Source of the DNA: Nitrospirota bacterium
GTDB lineage: Bacteria > Nitrospirota > JACRHJ01
Assembly (NCBI GenBank): GCA_021784575.1
Contig: JAJYHX010000003.1
Coordinates: 248,001-312,000 of the forward strand
Direction: 5' to 3'
Length of the DNA stretch: 64,000 bases
Shown here: positions 16,447-24,866 of the stretch, one piece after another
Layout of the letters: each line of letters opens with the position of its first letter
Numbering within the stretch: position 1 is the first letter of the stretch
Made by a program: the position numbers and the translations under genes
Notes under the pieces: model-generated
The model's database searches: none
What the model saw: the letters and a program-made list of their open reading frames with translations, nothing else
Told to the model about the DNA's origin: nothing

Positions 16447-18804
16447 ATGAAAAAACTCCTACTGATAACGACAAGCCTGCTGCTCCTTGCGGGTTTGAAC
16501 GGGATAGCAACTGCCCAGGACAACACACCCGCGTCCGGCGCTCCAGGCTCGTCCGCTCCGGCGGCAGCCGCACCCTCAACCGCCGCTTTTTCTCAGTATA
16601 CTTCGGTCTCCTATACCGAAGACGGCCTCCCCGCGCTGCACAACGGTCCGGGCGGATGGACCGTACACGGTAGTCTGACCGGCGGGCTCGAATACTTCTG
16701 GGAGGACAGCGGCAGCGCGAAGTTTAACGAATACCGCTATGAGCAGGCGGAACCCTGGGGCGGGTATGCGGGGATTGAAAAATACGCAATCTCCCCGGAC
16801 GGCTCGCACAGGATAGACTTCAGCGCATTCTGGAGAAGCCCGCAGGACATAAACATCGACCTCGAAAGCCAGGCGTACGGGAAATACAGCTTCGACTTCG
16901 GTTACCAGAGGTTCGGGCACGTCTTCGCATATGGAGCAAGGACACTTTACAACGGCCTCGACACGGGAAACCTGACGATTAACCCGGACACAAAGGCCGC
17001 GATACTGGCCGGCGTCTCGGCGGGAGGAACCGCCCTGCCCGATGTCTTGAATTCGGAGCTTATTAATGACGCGAACATCGATGACATAGAGCTTAGGCGG
17101 GACAGGATAAATACCAACCTCGAGCTGACCCTCCTCTGGCCCGTGGACGTTGACTTTGGCTTTAACTACGAACACCGCGCCGGAGACCGTCCCTACGGCG
17201 GCACGTTCGGGTTCTCTGACGCGGTGGAGATAGCCGAGCCGATAAATTACGATACCTACGACGCCAACACCGGGCTGGAATACGCAGACAAGACCTTTTA
17301 TGCCAGCCTGAAATACTACCACTCAAGCTTCTTCAACCACACCCAGTCCGTAACTTACGAAAACCCGTTCAGGGCCGCAGACCTCAACGCAATCACCGGC
17401 GGCGGCCTCGGCACCGCGAACGGCTCGTCCGTATTCGGGCGGAACGCGCTCGCGCCCAGCAATTACTACGACAACTTGAACGGCGCGTTCGCTGTAAACC
17501 TGCCGCTCGACAGCCGGGCGCTATTCATCGGAAGCTACGCATGGTCTCACCAGAACTCGCCCCTTATCGGCCCGACGGTCAACACCGCAACCACCGGGCT
17601 TATCGCCATGCCCCGGACTCATGCGGACGCCGAGGTGGAGTCGAAGCAGTTTGAGCTGAGGCTGACATCCCAGCCAACCGAGAAGCTGTCATTGAAGGCG
17701 GATTTAAGATATTTCGACCACATAAACAACACTCCCGTGGAAACCTTTCCGGCGGTGCAGGTGGACGACGGGGTGGCATCCGTGTCAATCCCGGAATACA
17801 ACAGCTGGATTACGCGCTCCGCCGAGGCGGAAGCAGCATATGAGTTCCTGCCCAGGACAAACTTCGGCGTGGACTACGAATACGACGGCGATACGTACTT
17901 CTACGACTTCTCCAGGACGCTGATTCAGAATACCTGGAAGGTCTTTCTCGACACAAGGAACCTCGGCTGGCTCACCGCGAAACTCGATTTCCTCTATTCC
18001 AACCGGGACTCCAATTACCCCAACGAGACCGACTCGGGGCAGCCTCCGTTCATGCGCAAGTTCCACATGGCGGACAGGGACCGCTACATGGCGGACGCCA
18101 TCGTGACCGTCACGCCCGTGGACCCGCTCTCGTTCTCGCTGGAATATACCTATGGCAGGGACCACTACGACAACGACATCTTCGGCCTGCAGCTGAGCAA
18201 GTTCCAGACAGTCTCGCTGGATACAGACGTGGAGCTTGCGAGATGGCTGTCCGTGGATGCGTTCTACTCTTTTGAATACAGCAGCCAGAGCCAGGAAGAC
18301 AGACAGTCCAACGCCGCGACGCTCGATGGCCTGTCGAACCCCAACAGCCCCAGCAACTGGCACCTGCGCACAAGGACGGAAATACACACCGTCGGCCTGG
18401 GGGCGAATGCGACGATAATACCGGAATTTCTGAAGTTCAAGACGGAAGGGACATTTTCTAAGGTGCACGGATGGGCATTCTTCTCGAGCCCGGTCGGTCC
18501 CACGGTCAGCTTAAACCCGGCAGACGTAGACTTGAACGCGTTCGTTCCCGAAAATTTCAACAACCTCGACTCCAACGAGTTCTGGAAGGTGCTGGCGGAA
18601 TTCAAGGTAAAACTCACAACGAAGCTCCAGGCCTCGATTGGATACCAGTATGAAAGGTGGACCGTAAGCGACTATGAGCGCCAGGGGCTTACATATGTCA
18701 AGACAAACAGCGCCGGCGACTACAACGGACTGCTCGACATGAATACCCTGTACCAGCCCTACGAAGTTCACTCGGTGTTCACCGCGCTCACGTACTTCTT
18801 CTAA
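16447..18804 (+). CDS. MtrB/PioB-family outer-membrane porin
   Basis: A 785-aa protein with a signal peptide (cleavage after about IATAQ), an Ala/Pro/Ser-rich linker and then alternating amphipathic strands rich in Tyr, Asn and Asp, ending in the outer-membrane signature aromatic residue (ALTYFF). Blocks such as FDFGYQRFGHVFAYG, DRINTNLELTLLWPVDVDFGFNY and IGYQYERW fit the decaheme-associated MtrB/PioB family. It forms the sheath of the electron conduit with the cytochrome just upstream. The N-terminal CXXC of Shewanella MtrB is absent. No extracellular MtrC-type cytochrome follows. Confidence 0.92.
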   Translation: MKKLLLITTSLLLLAGLNGIATAQDNTPASGAPGSSAPAAAAPSTAAFSQYTSVSYTEDGLPALHNGPGGWTVHGSLTGGLEYFWEDSGSAKFNEYRYEQAEPWGGYAGIEKYAISPDGSHRIDFSAFWRSPQDINIDLESQAYGKYSFDFGYQRFGHVFAYGARTLYNGLDTGNLTINPDTKAAILAGVSAGGTALPDVLNSELINDANIDDIELRRDRINTNLELTLLWPVDVDFGFNYEHRAGDRPYGGTFGFSDAVEIAEPINYDTYDANTGLEYADKTFYASLKYYHSSFFNHTQSVTYENPFRAADLNAITGGGLGTANGSSVFGRNALAPSNYYDNLNGAFAVNLPLDSRALFIGSYAWSHQNSPLIGPTVNTATTGLIAMPRTHADAEVESKQFELRLTSQPTEKLSLKADLRYFDHINNTPVETFPAVQVDDGVASVSIPEYNSWITRSAEAEAAYEFLPRTNFGVDYEYDGDTYFYDFSRTLIQNTWKVFLDTRNLGWLTAKLDFLYSNRDSNYPNETDSGQPPFMRKFHMADRDRYMADAIVTVTPVDPLSFSLEYTYGRDHYDNDIFGLQLSKFQTVSLDTDVELARWLSVDAFYSFEYSSQSQEDRQSNAATLDGLSNPNSPSNWHLRTRTEIHTVGLGANATIIPEFLKFKTEGTFSKVHGWAFFSSPVGPTVSLNPADVDLNAFVPENFNNLDSNEFWKVLAEFKVKLTTKLQASIGYQYERWTVSDYERQGLTYVKTNSAGDYNGLLDMNTLYQPYEVHSVFTALTYFF

Positions 18805-18831
18805 GGCGGCAGTTCGAATTGTGGTTGCCAA

Positions 18832-18861
18832 ATGGGGGGCTTTAAGCCCCCCATTTTTTTC
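18832..18861. terminator. terminator between convergent porin and SYLF genes
   Basis: ATGGGGGGC (18832-18840), loop TTTAA, GCCCCCCAT (18846-18854), then TTTTTTCTTTTT on the plus strand. Strong for the plus strand; the minus-strand tail is poor. Confidence 0.9.
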
Positions 18862-18864
18862 TTT

Positions 18865-19548
18865 TTACAGCCCGGCACGCTCGAATGCGGTGCACAGGCC
18901 GCCCGCGCTGCCTTTCTCCCCCGCGATGAGAATTTCCGCAGGGCTTAGGTTTTTGCCGTAATAAGTCCTGTTGTAGTCCTTGTTGATGGTAACCACCGTG
19001 CCTTCAAGCGTCAGGCCGCCATATACGCCCCGGTTCCTTGAGAACACGATAAACGACGCAGCCGGAAGGCTCGCCTGCGCCGCCGCGCCCCTGCCCGTCA
19101 TGCCGAGCGCGGCAGAGGCGTCCGCGCCCAATTTGAACTGCGGAGACAACATCGCATTGACCGCCGCGTCGTCCATCGCAAAAATCACGACCGACGCCTT
19201 CTCGAAACCCGCCTGGAGACCGAAGGTGAAGGAACCCATGTTATAAAACGCCGGACCTTTGCAAAGACCGCTGGCCTTGTCCTTCATGAAGAATACCCCC
19301 GCGCCTCCCGAGCCGCCAAGTATAAGCCCTGCCTTAACAAGGTCCGGGACGACCAGCACACCCTTTGAATCCCTCATGGCTTTGTGAAACCATCTCATGT
19401 TCGGGGTCTTCCGGAAATCATTCAAGGTCAGTCTTGCCTGGTCCACGAGGATATTGGCCTTCGAGGGCGTAATGGCATATGCCTTGAAAGCCATGCCGGG
19501 GCCCAACGCCGTCATACTCAGAACAGCAGCTATCAGAAGCTTTTTCAT
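18865..19548 (-). CDS. SYLF (Ysc84-type) lipid-binding protein
   Basis: A 227-aa secreted protein with a signal peptide ending near FKAYA and a Ysc84/SYLF domain (DUF500): RDSKGVLVVPDLVKAGLILGGSGGAGVFF, PAFYNMGSFTFGLQAGFEKASVVIFAMDD, and SRNRGVYGGLTLEGTVV. Bacterial members are periplasmic or outer-membrane associated and thought to bind lipids. GGGAGG lies upstream of the ATG. It converges on the porin gene, sharing a terminator. Confidence 0.88.
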   Translation of the reverse strand: MKKLLIAAVLSMTALGPGMAFKAYAITPSKANILVDQARLTLNDFRKTPNMRWFHKAMRDSKGVLVVPDLVKAGLILGGSGGAGVFFMKDKASGLCKGPAFYNMGSFTFGLQAGFEKASVVIFAMDDAAVNAMLSPQFKLGADASAALGMTGRGAAAQASLPAASFIVFSRNRGVYGGLTLEGTVVTINKDYNRTYYGKNLSPAEILIAGEKGSAGGLCTAFERAGL

Positions 19549-19588
19549 GTGTTACCTCCCGCGTTTCCGTTGATGAGCGATACTGATA

Positions 19589-19617
19589 ATTATAGCCTCG
19601 GACAGAGATTATGGCAA
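19589..19617 (-). promoter_or_regulatory. sigma-70 promoter of the SYLF gene
   Basis: On the minus strand TTGCCA (19617-19612), a 17-bp spacer and a perfect TATAAT (19594-19589). Confidence 0.68.
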
Positions 19618-19668
19618 AAGGCAAAATACTAAAAAACGCGCACTTTTCTTGACATCGCGCCCCTCCGG

Positions 19669-20436
19669 ATGTTAACTTTATCTACCTTGAGCAGGACTTT
19701 GAAAAACATCGTCAGGAAAGCCGGCAGGGCCATAGGCGACTTCGGCCTGATAGCAGACGGAGACCGGGTAATGGTCGCCTTGTCGGGAGGAAAGGACTCC
19801 TGGACGCTTCTGCACGTTCTCGACGAGCTGAGAAGGAAGGCGCCTGTAGATTTCTCGCTCCTGCCGGTGTGCATAAACCCCGGTTTCCCTGGGTTTTCGT
19901 CCGATATTGTCGAGAAAAGACTTTCGTCCCTGGGCTTTGAATACCATATTGAAAAGTCAAATATTTTCAAGGTAATACAGGATAAGAAAGGCGACCGGGA
20001 GGAAACCTACTGCTCGTTTTGCGCAAGACTTCGGCGAGGGGTGATATATAGAATCGCCCGCGAGAGGGGCTGCACGAAAATCGCTCTCGGCCACCATGCG
20101 GACGACCTTATCGAGACCCTCCTGATGAGCGCATTTTATAATGGGGAGCTCCGTTCCATGCCGCCCAGGCTTCTGGCTGAAGACGGGGTGAACGTGGTTA
20201 TCAGGCCGCTCTGCTATGTCTTCGAGGAAGAGACGGCGGCGTTTGCCGACGAGGCGGAAATACCGTTAATCGGCTGCGGTTGTCCCGTGTGCAAAGGCTC
20301 CGGCCAGAGGAGATACAAAATAAAATCACTCCTCGGCGGACTGGAAGATATGGAGCCGGGCATAAAAGACAACCTCCTTGCGGCATTGGGGAATATTAAG
20401 CCGAAGTATCTGATGGACAAGAAATATTGGAAGTAA
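19669..20436 (+). CDS. TtcA-like tRNA thiolation enzyme (PP-loop ATPase)
   Basis: A 255-aa cytoplasmic enzyme with the PP-loop VALSGGKDSWTLLHVLDEL (near residue 38), the paired CSFCARLRRG and GCPVCKGSG cysteine motifs, and GHHADDLIETLLM. These features define TtcA, which uses an iron-sulfur cluster to 2-thiolate C32 in tRNA. The ATG start is weak: a TTGACA at 19649 and TTAACT at 19672 form a promoter-like pair over it, so a TTG at 19687 may be the real start. Confidence 0.85.
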   Translation: MLTLSTLSRTLKNIVRKAGRAIGDFGLIADGDRVMVALSGGKDSWTLLHVLDELRRKAPVDFSLLPVCINPGFPGFSSDIVEKRLSSLGFEYHIEKSNIFKVIQDKKGDREETYCSFCARLRRGVIYRIARERGCTKIALGHHADDLIETLLMSAFYNGELRSMPPRLLAEDGVNVVIRPLCYVFEEETAAFADEAEIPLIGCGCPVCKGSGQRRYKIKSLLGGLEDMEPGIKDNLLAALGNIKPKYLMDKKYWK

Positions 20437-20445
20437 CGCCCCCTC

Positions 20446-20492
20446 CTGTCCCCCTCTTAATATAAGAGGGGAAAGTGAAGCAGGGGGAGTTA
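20446..20492. repeat. C/G-rich inverted repeat between ttcA-like gene and dtd
   Basis: CCCCTCTTA-ATA-TAAGAGGGG forms a perfect 9-bp hairpin, flanked by outer CCCCCTCCTG and CAGGGGGAG arms. It looks like a dispersed intergenic repeat; other copies are not in this window. Confidence 0.5.
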
Positions 20493-20509
20493 TGATATGA
20501 AAGGTTTTT

Positions 20510-20959
20510 ATGCGCGCAGTCGTTCAGAGAATACAGGAATCGAGCGTCAGGGTAAATTCCGAGGTTGCCGGCGAAACCGGGGCGGGGCTGCTCGTATTCC
20601 TTGGCGTAGGCAGGGACGACACGGAAAAAGACGCCGATTATCTCCTTGAAAAAATTATAAATTTAAGGATATTCGAGGACGCGGAAGGAAAATTTAACCA
20701 AAGCCTGCTGGACTTGAAGGGTGAGCTTATGGTAATATCGCAGTTCACGCTCTACGGCGATGCGAGAAAGGGCCGCAGACCTTCATTTTCCGAGGCCGCA
20801 AAAGGAGAGCGGGCGGAGGAGCTTTACGAATATTTCATATACAGGGCAAAGGATATGAAAATACCGGTCTCGCAGGGGCGGTTTGGTGAGCATATGGAAG
20901 TTAGGTTGATTAACGACGGGCCGGTAACGATACTCTTAGACAGCGGGAGGCTTTTCTAA
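20510..20959 (+). CDS. dtd: D-aminoacyl-tRNA deacylase
   Basis: Hydrolyses D-amino acids (and glycine) mischarged on tRNA. The 149-aa sequence has the family start MRAVVQRIQESSVRV, the catalytic-pocket motif LMVISQFTLYGDARKGRRPSF (the SQxTL block) and the cross-subunit NDGPVT (Gly-Pro motif variant) near the C-terminus. Length is exact for the family. Confidence 0.97.
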   Translation: MRAVVQRIQESSVRVNSEVAGETGAGLLVFLGVGRDDTEKDADYLLEKIINLRIFEDAEGKFNQSLLDLKGELMVISQFTLYGDARKGRRPSFSEAAKGERAEELYEYFIYRAKDMKIPVSQGRFGEHMEVRLINDGPVTILLDSGRLF

Positions 20960-21035
20960 AAGGGAGAATGTCGCCGGGGGGATTAAAAAAGCGCGGGAAT
21001 TAGGCGGGGGAGAACAACAATCCGGAGGTGTTTTG

Positions 21036-21404
21036 GTGCCTAAGATCCTCATTGTGGAAGACGAAGAGAGCGTAAGACAGGCACTCGTCAAGATCCTCGA
21101 AAATTTCGGGCATAAGGTTCTGGCGGCGGCGGATGCGAGCGAAGGGCTTGAAAAATTTAAAGACGGCGCGGACATAGTATTTACGGACCTGGGTCTGCCA
21201 GGCCCATCGGGGTGGGATGTGGCGCGGGCCATAAAGAAAAAGGCCCCGAAGACCCCTGTGGTCCTGCTTTCGGGATGGGACATCGAAGCGGAAGACAAAT
21301 CACTGAAGGCGCTCGTGGAAAAGGTATTGTCGAAACCGGTAAAAATAAAAGAAATGCTTGACACAATCGACCAACTGGCAATAAAACCGGAGGCTAAAGT
21401 TTGA
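21036..21404 (+). CDS. stand-alone response-regulator receiver
   Basis: A 122-aa CheY-like receiver with the acidic pocket VEDEES, phospho-acceptor Asp in DIVFTDLGLPGPSG (near residue 49), VVLLSGWD and a switch Lys in VLSKPVK. No output domain. GTG 21036 is preferred because GGAGG (21024-21028) is 7 nt upstream; TTG 21033 is the alternative. It overlaps pyrE by TTGA. A partner kinase is not adjacent. Confidence 0.9.
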   Translation: MPKILIVEDEESVRQALVKILENFGHKVLAAADASEGLEKFKDGADIVFTDLGLPGPSGWDVARAIKKKAPKTPVVLLSGWDIEAEDKSLKALVEKVLSKPVKIKEMLDTIDQLAIKPEAKV

Positions 21405-21994
21405 GCGAACAGAAAGACGACGTGCTTCAGATATTCAGACAGAAGGCCGCCCTCCTTGAGGGGCATTTTCTGCTCTCATCGGGCCTGCACAGCCCCACCT
21501 ACCTCCAGTGCGCCCTGGTGCTCCAGTACCCGGATCTTGCGACAGAGCTTGGATTCAAGCTGGGGAGCAATTTCCGCTCGGAGAAAATAGACCTGGTAAT
21601 CGCGCCTGCGCTCGGCGGGATAATCGTAGCGCAGGAGGTGGCCAAATCCCTTGGAGTGCGGGCCATTTTTGCCGAAAGGGCGGAGGGGAAGCTTACCCTG
21701 CGGCGCGGATTTGCCATATCCGAAGGCGAGCGGGCGCTTGTTGTGGAGGATGTTATAACTACCGGCGGCTCTACCCGCGAGACAATGCGCGTAGTCAGGG
21801 AATCCGGCGGCATAGTGGCCGCGGCGGGAGCCATTATAGACAGAAGCGGCGGCAATACGGAGCTTGACGTGCCGTACAAGGCCCTTGTGACTCTCGCCAT
21901 CGAAACATACCAGCCAAAGGACTGCCCGCTCTGCGCGCAGGGACTCCCAACCGTAAAACCCGGAAGCAGGGACTTCAAAAAAAGTAAATTATGA
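21401..21994 (+). CDS. pyrE: orotate phosphoribosyltransferase
   Basis: Forms orotidine 5'-phosphate from orotate and PRPP in pyrimidine synthesis. 197 aa with the PRPP loop ALVVEDVITTGGSTRETM, the orotate-side GHFLLSSGLHSPTYLQC and IAPALGGIIVAQEVA. The C-terminal DCPLCAQGLP is seen in archaeal-like and deep-branching PyrE. The start is TTG at 21401 overlapping the preceding stop (TTGA) with CGGAGG 7 nt before. The next gene overlaps by ATGA, so the three genes are coupled. Confidence 0.95.
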   Translation: MSEQKDDVLQIFRQKAALLEGHFLLSSGLHSPTYLQCALVLQYPDLATELGFKLGSNFRSEKIDLVIAPALGGIIVAQEVAKSLGVRAIFAERAEGKLTLRRGFAISEGERALVVEDVITTGGSTRETMRVVRESGGIVAAAGAIIDRSGGNTELDVPYKALVTLAIETYQPKDCPLCAQGLPTVKPGSRDFKKSKL

Positions 21995-23625
21995 ACCTTC
22001 CGACCAGGGATGAGTTTCTTAAAAATGCGGACAAGGGGCTTTTAAGGCCCCTTTATTTTATGCGGGAGATGCCGCGTTTCGACCCATCCCTCGCCTTCGC
22101 CGCGCTGCTTGAAGACAAAAACCCTTTCCTGCTCGAATCCGCACGCGTAAACCCGGTCACGGGCAGATATTCCTTCATGGGATCCGAGCCTTTCATGTCC
22201 TTGAAATGCAAGGGGAATCGGGTAGAGATAACCAGGGACGGCAAAAGGTCGGTCGCCTCGCGCCCGCCGCTCGCAAAACTCCGGGAGCTTGTAACCTCTT
22301 GTCGTGTCGAAGGAATTCCGGGATTGCCGCCGTTTACCGGCGGGTGCGTGGGTTTTATCTCTTATGACTTTGTGCGGAATTTTGAACAAATTCCTGCGGT
22401 TGCAAAGGACGACCTGGGTATTCCCGACGCACAGTTCATTTTTGTAGACCTGCTCTTAGCCTTTGATAACATTGATAAAAAACTCTTTGTAATCGGGACG
22501 CCGGGTGCGGCGGAGACGGGTTTGGGGTTTTCCGCGCCGGAGAGCGATAAGTGGCCGGAATTATACGATAAAATGATCGAGAGGATGCGCGCGCTGGAGG
22601 GAAAAATCCTCTCCCGCGAGGGAGGCGGAAGATGCCGCAACTCCGCCCCCGGCGCGGTAAAAACGTCTGACAAGCGTCCCGCAAATTTTCGCCGCGGCTC
22701 GGAACCCGGCGAATGCGCCGATGCGGGGTTTGAGCGTTCCGGCGCAGGGCCTGTAGCCGGTCAACCGGTTGCAGCCGATCGATCGGCAACAGCCGGTCGG
22801 CCAGTCGCCGTGCCGCTCATGTCGAAAGAGGACTATGAGCGGATGGTGCGCCGGGCGAAGGAATATATCGCCGCCGGGGACATATTCCAGGCGAACCTCT
22901 CCCAGCGCCTCATGGCCGACGTGAGCGGGATCCACCCCTACGACATATACCGGGTGCTGCGGGAGGTCAACCCATCGCCCTTCGCCTGCTATCTGGACTT
23001 GCCGGAAGTAAAGATTATAAGCTCGTCCCCGGAGCGGCTCGTCCGCCTGGAAAGCAGCCGCGTCGATACGCGCCCCATCGCCGGGACAAGGCCCCGCGGC
23101 AGGGACAAAAACGGCGACAATGCCATGCGCTCGGAGCTTCTCTTAAACGAAAAGGAACGCGCGGAGCATATAATGTTAATCGACCTCGAACGAAACGACA
23201 TGGGCCGTGTGTGCGACTACGGCAGCGTCCACGTGGACGAGCTTATGGTTACGGAGGACTACTCGCACGTGATACATATCGTCTCGAACGTCACGGGAAA
23301 GCTGGCCGACGGCAAGGACGCCTTCGACGTGATACGGGCGACGTTCCCCGGCGGGACGATTACCGGCGTTCCGAAGGTGCGGTGCATGGAGATAATCGAC
23401 GAGCTTGAGCCTGTGGCGCGCGGGCCGTATACCGGCTCCGTCGGCTACATCGGCTACAACGGCAACATGGATTTTAATATCATAATCCGCACGTTTGTGA
23501 TAAAAGACAACAAGGCATACGTCCAGGTCGGCGCAGGGATCGTCGCGGACAGTGACCCGGAGCGCGAATACTACGAGACCTTGCACAAGGCCGAGGCGCT
23601 GATAAAGACGCTGGAGAGATTATAG
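21991..23625 (+). CDS. chorismate-utilising enzyme, anthranilate/aminodeoxychorismate synthase component I
   Basis: A 544-aa chorismate-binding enzyme: TrpE/PabB N-terminal domain (NPFLLESARVNPVTGRYSFMG), then the catalytic domain with RPIAGTRPRG, LLLNEKERAEHIMLIDLERNDMGRVC, TFPGGTITGVPKVRCMEIIDELE and GNMDFNIIIRT. FPGGTITGVPK is more PabB-like than the AGTVSGAPK of TrpE, and a class IV aminotransferase follows, so aminodeoxychorismate synthase (p-aminobenzoate) is my preference. A low-complexity Arg/Gly/Ala insert of about 65 residues (about 22610-22810) separates the two domains. Confidence 0.85.
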   Translation: MNLPTRDEFLKNADKGLLRPLYFMREMPRFDPSLAFAALLEDKNPFLLESARVNPVTGRYSFMGSEPFMSLKCKGNRVEITRDGKRSVASRPPLAKLRELVTSCRVEGIPGLPPFTGGCVGFISYDFVRNFEQIPAVAKDDLGIPDAQFIFVDLLLAFDNIDKKLFVIGTPGAAETGLGFSAPESDKWPELYDKMIERMRALEGKILSREGGGRCRNSAPGAVKTSDKRPANFRRGSEPGECADAGFERSGAGPVAGQPVAADRSATAGRPVAVPLMSKEDYERMVRRAKEYIAAGDIFQANLSQRLMADVSGIHPYDIYRVLREVNPSPFACYLDLPEVKIISSSPERLVRLESSRVDTRPIAGTRPRGRDKNGDNAMRSELLLNEKERAEHIMLIDLERNDMGRVCDYGSVHVDELMVTEDYSHVIHIVSNVTGKLADGKDAFDVIRATFPGGTITGVPKVRCMEIIDELEPVARGPYTGSVGYIGYNGNMDFNIIIRTFVIKDNKAYVQVGAGIVADSDPEREYYETLHKAEALIKTLERL

Positions 23626-23644
23626 CCGACAAACGGGAGCATAT

Positions 23645-24517
23645 ATGCAAATCTATATTAACGGCGCGTTCTATCCGAAGGAAGAGGCGAAGGTATCCGT
23701 GTTCGACCACGGATACCTCTACGGGGACGGGATTTACGAGACGCTCAGGGCGTACGACGGATACGTGTTCCACCTGGACGAGCATATCGAAAGGCTTAAA
23801 CACTCCGCGAAACTGATGGAGATGGCCCTGCCTCTGGACGAGGACGGAATAAAAAAGGCAATCTCCGATACCCTGGCCAGAAACGGCCTGAAGGACGCCT
23901 ACATCCGCGTCAGCGTATCGCGCGGGCCGGGAGAGATTGGGCTCGACCCGGAGCTCTGCCCCGTCCCGACGTTCCTGATAATCGCAAAACAGTTCGTCGA
24001 TTACCCGAAGGAGCTTTACGAGAAGGGCGTAAATATCGCCGTCGTGAATACGAGGAGGAACCACCCGGAGACGCTGGACCCGGCCATAAAATCCACAAAC
24101 TTCCTGAACAACATATTTGCCAAGATGGAGGCGAAAAAGGCCGGGGCCTTCGAGGGGATTATGCTGAACCACGCGAATTTCGTCGCGGAAGGCACGATTT
24201 CCAACATATTCATTGTGAAAAACGGCGAGCTTGTCACCCCGCCACTCATCGCCGGGATACTCGAAGGCGTAACGCGCGGCCTCGTCATCGGGCTTGCGGA
24301 GAGGCTCGGGATTACGGTATTCGAGGAGATGTTCTCCGAGGCGGCGTTAAAGGCGGCGGACGAGGTCTTCATAACGAACACGACGATGGAAGTTATGCCC
24401 GTCCGGGAGGTGGACGACAAAACAATCGGCGCGCCGGGCAAGGTGACGAAGATGCTCGCGGAGGCATACAGGCGGGAGGCGCTACATTGCCTGAAAACGA
24501 GAAAACTGACGGACTGA
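23645..24517 (+). CDS. class IV PLP aminotransferase (IlvE/PabC-like)
   Basis: A 290-aa fold-type IV PLP enzyme: SVFDHGYLYGDGIYETLRAYDG, an Arg pair IRVSVSRGPGEIGLD, PAIKSTNFLNNIFAKMEAKKAG with the PLP Lys, FVAEGTISNIFIV and TNTTMEVMPV. The NFLNN and VMPV motifs favour branched-chain aminotransferase, the YET after GDG and the PabB-like neighbour favour aminodeoxychorismate lyase; both remain open. Confidence 0.8.
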   Translation: MQIYINGAFYPKEEAKVSVFDHGYLYGDGIYETLRAYDGYVFHLDEHIERLKHSAKLMEMALPLDEDGIKKAISDTLARNGLKDAYIRVSVSRGPGEIGLDPELCPVPTFLIIAKQFVDYPKELYEKGVNIAVVNTRRNHPETLDPAIKSTNFLNNIFAKMEAKKAGAFEGIMLNHANFVAEGTISNIFIVKNGELVTPPLIAGILEGVTRGLVIGLAERLGITVFEEMFSEAALKAADEVFITNTTMEVMPVREVDDKTIGAPGKVTKMLAEAYRREALHCLKTRKLTD

Positions 24518-24619
24518 CGCGTTTTTTTATAAGCCCGTATGTTATAATTGAAAAAGGGAGGCGCAGAGCCTGTATGCTGCTGCCGATGGCAAGAACCGAT
24601 TAAACGACAGGAGAGTTCT

Positions 24620-24838
24620 ATGAAAGAGAAAGTGGAAGCGGTGCTGGATAAAATAAGGCCTTTCCTCCAGGCGGACGGCGGGAGCGTGGAGCTTGTCGGC
24701 GTGGAAGGGAGCGTTGTAAAGGTGCGCCTGATGGGGGCGTGCGGAAGCTGCCCGATGTCCCAGATGACACTGAAGATGGGCGTCGAGCGCGCCATAAAGG
24801 AAGAGGTGCCGGAGGTGACCGAGGTCATAAACGTCTGA
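24620..24838 (+). CDS. NifU C-terminal (Nfu) domain iron-sulfur protein
   Basis: A 72-aa Nfu domain with the cluster-binding CGSCPMSQ (CxxC) and the start [22 protein letters not shown]. Stand-alone Nfu proteins carry [4Fe-4S] clusters to client enzymes; radical SAM AmrS just downstream is a possible client. ATG 24620 has AGGAG upstream and matches the family N-terminus; the longer in-frame ORF from 24548 has no homology. Confidence 0.93.
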   Translation: MKEKVEAVLDKIRPFLQADGGSVELVGVEGSVVKVRLMGACGSCPMSQMTLKMGVERAIKEEVPEVTEVINV

Positions 24839-24866
24839 CCGAGGTTTTAGTCAAAGGAGGCGGGTT

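Noticed and set aside
21991-23625. Assigning trpE
   Set aside because: FPGGTITGVPK and the class IV aminotransferase neighbour favour a PabB-type enzyme, and no other trp genes are present; the gene symbol was left empty.
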